From assembly GCA_037143175.1 (NCBI GenBank), contig JBAWZF010000019.1:1-51624 (forward strand): a stretch of DNA of 51,624 nucleotides, given 5' to 3'. How positions within the stretch are numbered: position 1 is the stretch's first letter; the number at the start of each line of letters is the position of its first letter. This DNA is from a bacterium. Its GTDB lineage: Bacteria > Verrucomicrobiota > Kiritimatiellia > CAIKKV01 > CAITUY01. The position numbers and the translations under genes were made by a program. Positions 8,814-16,272 of this stretch are shown here, piece by piece. The notes beneath the pieces were generated by a model. That model had not been told where the DNA came from, did no database searches, and saw only the letters and a program-made list of their open reading frames with translations.

Positions 8814-9814
8814 GGCACCACCACCACTTTCACGGCGGAGCTGTCAGTCTGCGCCACTTTGATGGCCTCCGCGATCCGATCCAATCCAAAGGTGTGGGTG
8901 ACGATGGCCTTGCCGTCAATGACCCCTTCCCTCAGGTAGCGCAAGGCCTGCGGCCCGAACTGGGCCGGCGACGCGAAGGAAGCGCGGAGCTGGAGTTTCT
9001 TGAAGTGGAATTCATTCGCATCAAAACTGATTTTCGCGCCGTCCCCAATGCCAATGCCGATGAAGGAGACGATGCCGCCCTTGCAGGCAATATTGAAGGC
9101 GGAAGGGAGGACCTTGGGGGGGGCCGTGACAAGAATGCGGTCAATCTTGCATCCGAAATCAAACCGCTCAAGATCCGTTTCCGCTGGATCCAGACACTTG
9201 TCAGTGCCGAATTTCAAGGAGAGTTCAATGCGTTTCTGGCGGGATTTCAACTCCGTGGTGAAGACACGGCGGGCACCCATGTTCCGGACAAGCGCTGTCG
9301 CCATCAGTCCGATTGGTCCCTGTCCCAGAACCAGGACATTGGATTCCAGCGTGATGTCCGAGAGCCGGACGAGGTCAATCGCCACGCCCAGCGGTTCCTG
9401 CAGACAGGCGATTTCCGGCGCGAGGTCCGCGCAGGGAATGGCACAGATGGCCGGGGCCACCATCTCGTCGGAGAAGCCAAACGAGTCGAGGAAGAAGAAA
9501 CTGCGGATATCGCTGCAGAGTTCCTGCCGGGCGTTGCGGCAGGCATCGCAGCGGCCACAGGGAGTCGCCGAGTCCAGCACGATCCGCTGCCCCAAGGCCA
9601 GTCCGTTAACTGCCGCACCCAATTCCACAATGTCACCGGCAATCTCATGTCCGGTCAGGACCTTTTCCTCAGCCAGCGACGCCGCATCGGCATGAATATC
9701 CGTCCCGCAGACACCGCAGGCCAGGACCTTCACCCGGATCTCGTCCGGCTTCAACGCGCGCCTGTCGAGAGTCTTCAAATACACCTGCCCACCCTTGCGA
9801 AATCCTGTCTTCAT
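8810..9814 (-). CDS. Zinc-dependent medium-chain alcohol/polyol dehydrogenase
   Basis: A 334-residue MDR-family dehydrogenase of the sorbitol/threonine dehydrogenase type. The catalytic zinc ligands lie in ACGVCGTDIHAD and TGHEIAG. The structural zinc cysteines lie in PCGRCDACRNARQELC. The LVLGQGPIGLMA loop binds NAD(P). It should oxidise a sugar alcohol or the hydroxyl of a sugar derivative. AGGAG lies six bases before ATG at 9814. It is the first gene of the minus-strand operon and faces the AraC gene across a 162-base divergent promoter region. Confidence 0.9.
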   Translation of the reverse strand: MKTGFRKGGQVYLKTLDRRALKPDEIRVKVLACGVCGTDIHADAASLAEEKVLTGHEIAGDIVELGAAVNGLALGQRIVLDSATPCGRCDACRNARQELCSDIRSFFFLDSFGFSDEMVAPAICAIPCADLAPEIACLQEPLGVAIDLVRLSDITLESNVLVLGQGPIGLMATALVRNMGARRVFTTELKSRQKRIELSLKFGTDKCLDPAETDLERFDFGCKIDRILVTAPPKVLPSAFNIACKGGIVSFIGIGIGDGAKISFDANEFHFKKLQLRASFASPAQFGPQALRYLREGVIDGKAIVTHTFGLDRIAEAIKVAQTDSSAVKVVVVP

Positions 9815-9894
9815 GGATCACTCCTATCATGCTTTTGGTTTGTCCCTGACACTACCATTCCACCGGGCATTCCGCCATACACGGAACTGATCCT

Positions 9895-9917
9895 TGATAT
9901 GCACGATTCTGATATGC
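9895..9917. promoter_or_regulatory. Two direct TGATATGC boxes, putative AraC operator
   Basis: TGATATGC occurs at 9895-9902 and again at 9910-9917, 15 bases apart, in the divergent region between the dehydrogenase operon and the AraC gene. Tandem direct half-sites near the target promoter are what AraC-family activators usually bind. The spacing is shorter than the 17-21 bases typical of well-studied members. No binding evidence exists beyond position and repetition. Confidence 0.4.
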
Positions 9918-9976
9918 GAGCGACTTTCCCCTTGCCTTTGTGTTGCCTGAACTGCTAACAAAAGCATACTAAGTTG

Positions 9977-10801
9977 ATGAAAACAGCTGCGACATTACTT
10001 CATTTTTTTGATGACTCCCTATGGAGCGGGAGCGTCTTTCACGTACGATCGCCGGAATGCTCCCCCCTGTATGTCGACCGGTATGACGGGCCGCGTCTGA
10101 GTTCCGCGCAGGATGCCCATGCCTGGTGGGAACTGACGGCCGTGGTGGACGGCGGCATCCGGCTTGGCGGTAAGCCGCTGGTGACGGCCGACAAGTTCGA
10201 TTGCGTTCTGATTACGCCGGGAGCGCGACATTGCGAGGAAACGAAAAGCGCTGAAACGGTCTGGGTAGGGTTCCGGGGGACACGCCTAAAGGGTCTGGAG
10301 CGGCGGCTGGCGCCCATTACCGTTGTACGGAGCCCGTTGCTGACGGAGGCCGTCGAGCACCTGTGGCTGGTGGCCCGTCAACAGGGCGGCGCCATCGGCC
10401 CCGAGTTGGACGCCCTGACTGCGCGATTGGTGGCGATGTTTCTCCGCCTGGCGACCGAACCGCCCATGACGCGCGCCAGCCACGACTGGATCGCGGCGGC
10501 GGTGGCGCATATTGAGAACCATCTGATTGAACCTCTACACTTGCCTGATCTGGCGCACCGGTTTGGCTGCAGCGAAGGCCACTTCTGCCGGGTTTTCCGG
10601 GCACGCACGGGTTACCCGCCGATCCTCTACATTCTCCGGGCACGTATTGGCAGGGCCATGCATCTCCTTCAGCACACCCAATGGCCGGTGGCTGAAATCG
10701 GACAGGCGGTGGGGTTCGACAATCCCTTCTACTTCAGCCGCGTGTTCCGGCGCTTCCAGAACTGCAGCCCCCTGCAATACCGCCATAGACTGGGTTGGTA
10801 A
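9977..10801 (+). CDS. AraC family transcriptional regulator
   Basis: A 274-residue regulator. The N-terminal half (about 1-165) is a cupin-like sugar-sensing domain. The C-terminal ~100 residues hold two helix-turn-helix motifs. The first runs through LPDLAHRFGCSEGHFCRVFR and the second is the signature VAEIGQAVGFDNPFYFSRVFRRF. It is divergent from the nine-gene carbohydrate operon and is the obvious candidate to control it. ATG at 9977 was preferred to the TTG one codon earlier; the ribosome site is weak. Its stop codon overlaps the breakpoint of a truncated SGNH gene on the other strand. Confidence 0.92.
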   Translation: MKTAATLLHFFDDSLWSGSVFHVRSPECSPLYVDRYDGPRLSSAQDAHAWWELTAVVDGGIRLGGKPLVTADKFDCVLITPGARHCEETKSAETVWVGFRGTRLKGLERRLAPITVVRSPLLTEAVEHLWLVARQQGGAIGPELDALTARLVAMFLRLATEPPMTRASHDWIAAAVAHIENHLIEPLHLPDLAHRFGCSEGHFCRVFRARTGYPPILYILRARIGRAMHLLQHTQWPVAEIGQAVGFDNPFYFSRVFRRFQNCSPLQYRHRLGW

Positions 10802-10884
10802 GCATTGCAAACCTCCTCCGGCTTGCGAAACGCATTGGTAATGGAATCGCCCTGAAAAAGAATCAAATCACAATCCTGAATCAT
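10795..10884 (-). pseudogene. N-terminal fragment of an SGNH/GDSL hydrolase
   Basis: Thirty codons from ATG at 10884 read as the start of an SGNH hydrolase. DLILFQGDSITNAFRKPEE carries the block I Gly-Asp-Ser. After NAYQ the frame runs into the antisense of the AraC 3' end and family similarity is lost, including the rest of the fold and the catalytic His. AAAGGTAG lies upstream of the ATG. The fragment sits directly downstream of the fourth URO-D gene, so it was probably that operon's next gene before a recombination event. Confidence 0.6.
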
Positions 10885-10933
10885 GGTTCGGCTACCTTTC
10901 AAAAAGACAGCGATGAAGTTCATGGGGCGCTTG

Positions 10934-12175
10934 TCAGCCGCGCACCATCTCCATGACAATCTTTTCCCATTCGAAAATGTTTTCCGGCCGTCCGTTGCAG
11001 GTACTGATGTCCTTGAGCACGATATCGCACGGACAGCCATACCGCCGGACGGCGTCGAGGATCTTGCCGATCTCCTTGCGGAGCTGGACGGGATCGAGCC
11101 GGTTAACGGCGACCGCCGCCGGATTCGGCTTCGACGAGAGCACGTAATTCCCGCCAATGGCCTCGGCCGCGACATGGACATCCGCCCAGGGCGTGACCGA
11201 GATCTTGCGCAGGTGCGGGATTTTTTTCACGATGTCCATCTTGCGGTCAAGTGGCTCGCAGCAACCGTAATAGACCAGCCCGCAACAGGCCATGGCGTCC
11301 TTGATGTAATTGATGTCAAACTCCTCATGCATCGCCCCCGATACCGAGGCGAAGATCTGCGCAACAGCCCTCCCCCAGACATCCTTGAGCCGGACCTGCG
11401 CGCCGTCAAAGCCCGGCCCCGGCAGGTCGCTGGCCAGGATGGGGGTGCAGTGCAGCGATTGCGGATCATTGTCGAGCAGTCCGAGCGCCTCATACTGCTT
11501 GCTACTGTTCCATTGAACATCATGCAACCGGCGCACCGTGCGGTGCATGAACTCCGGGCGGTCCGCCAGATCAAGCAGCAGATTGTCCACACCGCGGTAC
11601 ATGGCTATGCGATCCCAGGTACCCAGCCAGACATGATCCATCCCCTTGAGACGCACCGGCAGGATGTCGCCGATGGCATCGCCGACAAGCTGGTAGTTGC
11701 GCAGGGTGGCTTCGTGGTCGTAGGTAATCACCTCGTCATGAATCTTGTCGAGATCGGCGTCGGTGGCAAGCTGGTCATGGTACGCATGCGACCGGATCGT
11801 ATCACATCCCTCCGCGACCAGGGTTTCCTCCTGGACCTGAATACCAATTCCGGTAGAATGGATGATCTTGGAAACCGGAACGTAGGGCGAAATGATCATG
11901 TCGGCGGGGAAATGCCGGGCCTTGTAGAGAGTCGTGCGCAGATGCCATTCGACACTGCGCAGGATCGGGTCGGTGCAACGCAGGGTCAGTTCGCCATCCA
12001 GGTTCATCTCACCCCAGGGCAGCTCATCGATCAACACCACCGGTCGTACCGGCTTCAAATCGTTGACGGCACGATGCAGATGCCGGTTGTTACGAAAACG
12101 TTCCTCCTGGGCCAGGAGAAAATACTCACCCGCCAGTTGGCGTAACAGATTCCGTTCAGTCGTATCCATGTTCAT
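10934..12175 (-). CDS. URO-D superfamily protein D (methyltransferase-like)
   Basis: A 413-residue protein of a URO-D branch common in PVC genomes, distinct from the other three here. Recognisable stretches are LIDELPWGEMN, ELTLRCTDPILR, and the YYGCCEPLDRKMDIVKKIP segment with C305, C306 and E307 at the usual metal-site position. KISVTPWADV follows. The reaction is unknown; corrinoid- or thiol-linked methyl transfer is inferred from superfamily membership. ATG at 12175 has AGGAAGG upstream; ATG at 12169 is an alternative. Its downstream partner is broken, so it may now be transcribed alone. Confidence 0.82.
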   Translation of the reverse strand: MNMDTTERNLLRQLAGEYFLLAQEERFRNNRHLHRAVNDLKPVRPVVLIDELPWGEMNLDGELTLRCTDPILRSVEWHLRTTLYKARHFPADMIISPYVPVSKIIHSTGIGIQVQEETLVAEGCDTIRSHAYHDQLATDADLDKIHDEVITYDHEATLRNYQLVGDAIGDILPVRLKGMDHVWLGTWDRIAMYRGVDNLLLDLADRPEFMHRTVRRLHDVQWNSSKQYEALGLLDNDPQSLHCTPILASDLPGPGFDGAQVRLKDVWGRAVAQIFASVSGAMHEEFDINYIKDAMACCGLVYYGCCEPLDRKMDIVKKIPHLRKISVTPWADVHVAAEAIGGNYVLSSKPNPAAVAVNRLDPVQLRKEIGKILDAVRRYGCPCDIVLKDISTCNGRPENIFEWEKIVMEMVRG

Positions 12176-12237
12176 TTGTCCTTCCTGTTGATTTCTAGCT
12201 ATAAACCGTCTCATCAGTCGGTTCTGCAAGCGCAGTA

Positions 12238-12852
12238 TTACCGGATACTGAGGCCAACGCCTGCGTACAGGCCATCAACGTAGTTCGCTTCTGTGAAGAG
12301 GGAAAAGCTATCGTTGAACTGATACGACAGGCCCAGTGAGAAGGCAGGATTGATTTCAGACTGGGAGGAACTGGCGCCCCATTTGGTATCAATCGATTTA
12401 TAGACGACATCCAACCCGGCTCCACCGTACAGGAAAAGATGATCCAGCAGCGTCTCATCGCTGAACACCAGCATACCGTTAGCCCCTGTCAGTCCCAGCA
12501 AATCCGAGCTCATGTAGTAAACAGCCCCACGGATACCAAGATCCACAAGATCATTTCGTGAGAGCGAATAGAGTGCTCCGCCCTGTGCACCATAGCCGGA
12601 GTCAGCCTCAGTAAGATCCACCTGCCCCACATCGAAAAACAGACGGAGGTCATCCACCACGGCAACGGTGACACGGGCCCCGTAAAAATCCATATCTTGC
12701 CCCAACATGACGCCCGGGGTTATTTCCAAATTCCCCTGGTCACGCGGCGAGGCAGTATCCATAACCGGCAAGCCGACCATCTGCGCGAACCCGGTCTGGC
12801 CACACACCATACCCACCGCAAACCATCCAACGACTAACGTCTTCATTTTCAT
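12238..12852 (-). CDS. Putative outer-membrane beta-barrel protein
   Basis: A 204-residue protein of unknown function. It begins with a clear signal peptide (MKMKTLVVGWFAVGMVCG, cleavage probably after GFAQ). Alternating strands follow, such as DFYGARVTVAVVDDLRLFFDVG, and it ends with YVDGLYAGVGLSIR, a typical barrel closing strand. ATG at 12852 has GGAGG eight bases upstream. A 42-codon in-frame extension upstream covers the rplT terminator region and is rejected. It is transcribed in the same direction as the ribosomal protein genes but beyond their terminator. Confidence 0.65.
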   Translation of the reverse strand: MKMKTLVVGWFAVGMVCGQTGFAQMVGLPVMDTASPRDQGNLEITPGVMLGQDMDFYGARVTVAVVDDLRLFFDVGQVDLTEADSGYGAQGGALYSLSRNDLVDLGIRGAVYYMSSDLLGLTGANGMLVFSDETLLDHLFLYGGAGLDVVYKSIDTKWGASSSQSEINPAFSLGLSYQFNDSFSLFTEANYVDGLYAGVGLSIR

Positions 12853-12933
12853 AATACCACCCTCCGTGATTAAACCCTCTTCGTTCAAATGTTCAGACCA
12901 GGTCAATATACAGGAATCAGGATTCAGAGTCCC

Positions 12934-12966
12934 ATAAAAAACGGCCGCCCTTTCGAGCGGCCGTTT
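12934..12966 (-). terminator. Rho-independent terminator after rplT
   Basis: A perfect 10-base stem (12939-12948 with 12957-12966, core ACGGCCGC/GCGGCCGT) has an 8-base loop. On the minus strand it is followed by a run of Ts. It lies 28 bases past the rplT stop and closes the thrS-infC-rpmI-rplT operon. Confidence 0.9.
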
Positions 12967-12994
12967 CAAGACTTTCACCGACGGTCAGACTGAC

Positions 12995-13366
12995 TTAAGC
13001 AGCCGTCTTAGTGGCAAGTGCCTTTTTCGCCAACAAGACGATCTGGATGAATCCATCCGGATCATTGAAGGCGATTTCTGACATCATCTTGCGATTCAAC
13101 TCGATGCCAGCCGCTTTCAGGCCCTCAATGAGCCGGCTGTAAGCCAACCCCTGCTCACGGCAGGCGGCGGACACACGGACCGTCCACAGGCGACGATAGT
13201 CACCCTTGACGTTTTTGCGATGAACATACGCCAACCGCATCGCGCGATCAACAGCCTCTGTGGCTTGGCGGAATAATTTGCTGCGTGACCCGCGGAAACC
13301 GCTGGCCGCTTTTAATCTTACTTTCCGGCGCTTACGCGACGCCGGTGCATTGGTTGCTCTGGGCAT
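12995..13366 (-). CDS. rplT: 50S ribosomal protein L20
   Basis: A 123-residue L20, full length. The basic N-terminal helix (PRATNAPASRKRRKVRLKAA) and the KGDYRRLWTVRVSAACR core are typical. The protein binds 23S rRNA early in large-subunit assembly and in many bacteria also represses its own operon. AAGGACGAG precedes the ATG. It lies 21 bases after rpmI and is followed by a strong terminator. Confidence 0.98.
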   Translation of the reverse strand: MPRATNAPASRKRRKVRLKAASGFRGSRSKLFRQATEAVDRAMRLAYVHRKNVKGDYRRLWTVRVSAACREQGLAYSRLIEGLKAAGIELNRKMMSEIAFNDPDGFIQIVLLAKKALATKTAA

Positions 13367-13387
13367 AGTCTCGTCCTTTCAATTCGT

Positions 13388-13597
13388 TCAGATCATTTCC
13401 GCAATACGCTTGTGGTCGGTATCATGGATGACTTTTCCGCCACGCATGTTGCGTTTACGTTTTCTTGATTTGCTGCTCAGAAGATGACCACTACCGGGAC
13501 GCTGAAAAATAAGTTTCCCTGTGGCTGTCACTTTCACCCGCTTCGTCACCATCTTCTTCGTTTTTTTCTTAATCTTCTTCGTTTTTTTCTTAGCCAT
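13388..13597 (-). CDS. rpmI: 50S ribosomal protein L35
   Basis: A 69-residue L35 with an unusually lysine-rich start (MAKKKTKKIKKKTKKMVTKR). The family core includes TGKLIFQRPGSGHLLSSKS and the C-terminal DHKRIAEMI. ATG at 13597 has GAGGAG four bases upstream. ATG at 13609 is in frame but lies at the Shine-Dalgarno position. The gap from infC is 120 bases. Confidence 0.95.
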   Translation of the reverse strand: MAKKKTKKIKKKTKKMVTKRVKVTATGKLIFQRPGSGHLLSSKSRKRKRNMRGGKVIHDTDHKRIAEMI

Positions 13598-13717
13598 GAT
13601 GCTCCTCATTCCGGGGTCGGCGCCACGTACTGGCACAACTCTTCCGCCTTCCGGAAAAACAAGGGGGGGACTCTACCTGAGAGACCCGATCCCGTAAAGC
13701 TTTTTCAAAAAATATCC

Positions 13718-14359
13718 TTAACGCGGCGGAATCGGCTTGGGTGCCATCACCGGAGCAGCTGGCGTTGAAACGCCGGTTACCGAAGGTGGAATAGGCAATC
13801 CAGTTCCCATTCCAGCCGGGCGTGCCGCCCCTGCCGTAACAGGTTTTCCCGACCGCGGGCCCAAGACCATGACGATACTGCTTCCGATCAATTTCGGGGG
13901 CATATCCGGCTGAGCCACCTCTTCACAACTCTTCATCACGCGATTGATGACTTCAAACCCAAGCTCGCGATGCGCATTCTCACGGCCCCGGAAGTAAAGG
14001 GAACATTTCACCTTCATCCCCTTTTCCAAGAACCCGTGAATGTGATTCACCTTCGTCAGGAAATCATGATCCGCAACGTTCGCATGGAATTTCACTTCCT
14101 TCATCTCAGCCGCATGCTGATGTTTGCGAGCCTCACGTTCCTTGCGAGCCTGCTCATACTTGAACTTCCCAAAGTCCATGATGCGACAAACGGGCGGCTC
14201 AGCATTGGGCGAAACCTCGACTAAATCCAGACCTGCACGAACGGCCATGGACATGGCCTCACTGACGGTGAGTACACCGAGCATATTCCCCTGCGAGTCA
14301 AGCAACCTGACTTGCGGACACCGAATCCGGTGATTCACTCTGATAGCTTGCGGACGAAT
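13718..14359 (-). CDS. infC: Translation initiation factor IF-3, starting at AUU
   Basis: A 213-residue IF-3. The N-domain starts RVNHRIRCPQVRLLDSQGNML. The linker region carries CRIMDFGKFKYEQARKERE. The C-domain includes KVKCSLYFRGRENAHRELG. A Pro/Gly/Ala-rich tail of ~45 residues follows the usual end. I place the start at ATT (14359): the perfect Shine-Dalgarno AAGGAGGT at 14365-14372 lies five bases before it. The GTG at 14338 has no ribosome site. An AUU start is the known basis of IF-3 autoregulation in E. coli. The ribosome site lies across the end of thrS, coupling the two genes. Confidence 0.93.
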   Translation of the reverse strand: MRPQAIRVNHRIRCPQVRLLDSQGNMLGVLTVSEAMSMAVRAGLDLVEVSPNAEPPVCRIMDFGKFKYEQARKEREARKHQHAAEMKEVKFHANVADHDFLTKVNHIHGFLEKGMKVKCSLYFRGRENAHRELGFEVINRVMKSCEEVAQPDMPPKLIGSSIVMVLGPRSGKPVTAGAARPAGMGTGLPIPPSVTGVSTPAAPVMAPKPIPPR

Positions 14360-14362
14360 TTC

Positions 14363-16126
14363 CTACCTCCTTGTTGCGGGGCTTTCTACGGCCCCTCGTT
14401 TACCACCCACGGCCTTGCTTACCACTTCCTCGCGCAGCATGCCAACCAACTCCTCGATTTTCATGGTGCCGAGATCCCCGCCGGTCCGGCTCCGGACTGA
14501 GACCAGTCCGGCTTCCGCTTCACGGGCACCCAATATCAACATATAAGGGATCTTTTCGACCTGGGCATTACGAATCTTGGCACCCAGTTTATCAGAACTT
14601 CGATCCACGCTAACCCGGAAAAGTTCCTCACCCAACGTCTCGGCAAGTTTCTCCGCGGCGGACAAGACCTTATCACTGATAGGAAGCACACGAATTTGCT
14701 CCGGCGCCAGCCACAGCGGAAAGGCCCCGGCATAGTGTTCAATCAGAACGCCAAAGAACCGCTCCAGGCTGCCCAACAGAGCCCGATGAACCATATAGGG
14801 TTGATGCTCTTTGCCATCATCCCCATGATAGGCCAGTTCAAAGCGTTCTGGAAGGTTAAAATCAAACTGGATAGTGCTCATCTGCCATTCACGACCGATC
14901 GCATCCTTCACTTTCAAGTCAATCTTAGGACCGTAGAAAGCCCCGCCCCCATCATCCAGCACAAAGGGAATATTTTCAGCCTCAAGGGCTTGTTTGAGAG
15001 ATTCGGTGGCCTGTTCCCAGCGGGCGGGATCGCCAACGGCTTTGGCCGGCTTGGTGGCCAGATAGGCCGTAATTTCCGTAAATCCGAAGGAACGCCAGAT
15101 CTTAAGCGCAAACTTCACCGTCCGCTTAATTTCATCCACGATCTGATCCGGGGTACAGAAAATATGAGCATCATCCTGTGTGAAGCCACGCACCCGCAAC
15201 AGGCCATGCAAAACACCCGTCTTCTCGTAGCGATAGACCGTGCCCATCTCCGCCCAGCGCAGGGGCAAGTCCCGATAGGAGCGCTTGTGACTCTTATAGA
15301 TCTGGATATGGAACGGGCAATTCATTGGTTTGGCGTAATACGACACGTCGTCCACCTTCATGGGCGCGTACATATTCTCCGAATAGAACCCCAAATGACC
15401 CGAAGTCTCCCAGAGTCCGGCACGACCGATATGCGGGGTATAGAGAAGTTCGTAGCCGCCCTTGAAATGTTCCTGGCGCCAGTAATCCTCGATGATCGAA
15501 CGGATACGGGCACCTTTAGGATGCCAATGCACAAGCCCCGGTCCGACATCTTCCTGGATACTGAACAAATCCAGTTCTTTGCCGAGTTTGCGATGATCGC
15601 GTTTCAGCGCCTCTTCCTGTTGGAGAATCTGGGCCTCCAGATCCGCCTGCGACAAGGCCACCATACCGTAGACGCGCTGGAGCATCGGATTGGTCTCGAT
15701 CCCGCGGAAGTAGGAACCGGCCACAGACAAAAGCTTGAAGGCCTTGATTTCCCCGGTATAGGCAACATGGGGGCCACGGCATAAATCCATGAAATCACCG
15801 CAGCGGAAGAACGTAATGGTCTCCCCTGCCGGAATGTCACTTAAACGTTCCAACTTGTAGCGTTGCCCCTTGGCTTTCAAGGCCTCTTCCGCCTGGGCGC
15901 GATCCATTTCGAGCCGCTCAAAAGGTGCATTTTCAGCAACGATACGGGCCATTTCGGCTTCGATTTTGGGAAAATCTTCAGGAGTGAGACGATTCGACAG
16001 GTCGAAATCGTAATAGAACCCGCTCTCGATAGCCGGTCCAATGTCCAACTGGACGTTCTCATACAGCCGGCAGATCGCAGCGGCCATGACATGCGCCGTA
16101 CTATGGCGCAGAGTTTCTAAATCCAA
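14363..16126 (-). CDS. thrS: Threonyl-tRNA synthetase lacking the TGS domain
   Basis: A 587-residue class II synthetase, about 55 residues shorter than the usual ~640 because the N-terminal TGS domain is missing. It starts directly in the editing domain, with [11 protein letters not shown] (HxxxH) and [12 protein letters not shown]. The catalytic core has zinc ligands in MNCPFHIQ, the DDAHIFC motif and [10 protein letters not shown]. The anticodon-binding domain follows. The start is TTG at 16126, with AGAGGT about 8 bases upstream. No in-frame upstream TGS sequence exists before the divergent gene. It heads the operon with infC, rpmI and rplT, the order seen in E. coli. Confidence 0.96.
   Translation of the reverse strand: MDLETLRHSTAHVMAAAICRLYENVQLDIGPAIESGFYYDFDLSNRLTPEDFPKIEAEMARIVAENAPFERLEMDRAQAEEALKAKGQRYKLERLSDIPAGETITFFRCGDFMDLCRGPHVAYTGEIKAFKLLSVAGSYFRGIETNPMLQRVYGMVALSQADLEAQILQQEEALKRDHRKLGKELDLFSIQEDVGPGLVHWHPKGARIRSIIEDYWRQEHFKGGYELLYTPHIGRAGLWETSGHLGFYSENMYAPMKVDDVSYYAKPMNCPFHIQIYKSHKRSYRDLPLRWAEMGTVYRYEKTGVLHGLLRVRGFTQDDAHIFCTPDQIVDEIKRTVKFALKIWRSFGFTEITAYLATKPAKAVGDPARWEQATESLKQALEAENIPFVLDDGGGAFYGPKIDLKVKDAIGREWQMSTIQFDFNLPERFELAYHGDDGKEHQPYMVHRALLGSLERFFGVLIEHYAGAFPLWLAPEQIRVLPISDKVLSAAEKLAETLGEELFRVSVDRSSDKLGAKIRNAQVEKIPYMLILGAREAEAGLVSVRSRTGGDLGTMKIEELVGMLREEVVSKAVGGKRGAVESPATRR
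14365..14372 (-). promoter_or_regulatory. Shine-Dalgarno deciding the AUU start of infC
   Basis: AAGGAGGT on the minus strand, five bases before ATT at 14359, overlaps the thrS stop codon (14363-14365). No ATG, GTG or TTG lies at a suitable distance, so this site selects the AUU codon. Confidence 0.8.
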
Positions 16127-16144
16127 GTGTATTACCTCTTCCGA

Positions 16145-16194
16145 AAATGATTAACAAGGGAATCATTTAACAGAAACACAAGCCCTTCTGTCAA
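16145..16194 (-). promoter_or_regulatory. Putative thrS promoter with overlapping inverted repeat
   Basis: On the minus strand TTGACA (16189-16194) and TTAAAT (16165-16170) are separated by 18 bases, a fair sigma-70-type pair. An 8-base inverted repeat, AAATGATT/AATCATTT (16145-16152 and 16161-16168), overlaps the -10 and start region. It could be an operator or a leader hairpin. Confidence 0.5.
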
Positions 16195-16231
16195 CTTATA
16201 TAAAGACAGCGCAGCTAAAATCAAAATATAG

Positions 16232-16261
16232 TTGTTCATTGCCCCTGACCGGAACTATCAT
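16232..16261 (+). promoter_or_regulatory. Putative promoter of the first GT4 gene
   Basis: TTGTTC (16232-16237) and TATCAT (16256-16261) are 18 bases apart. Transcription would start near 16268, only about five bases before the ATG at 16273. No Shine-Dalgarno is present there, so a leaderless message is possible. Confidence 0.3.
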
Positions 16262-16272
16262 GCGCGCAGTCT

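Noticed and set aside
12915-12928. A 14-base string shared with 35205-35218 (AATCAGGATTCAGA)
   Set aside because: A 14-base match is expected by chance within 51 kb on both strands, so I do not call it a dispersed repeat.
14696-15784. A 362-codon open frame opposite thrS
   Set aside because: It runs antisense through a strongly conserved synthetase and shows no family motif.
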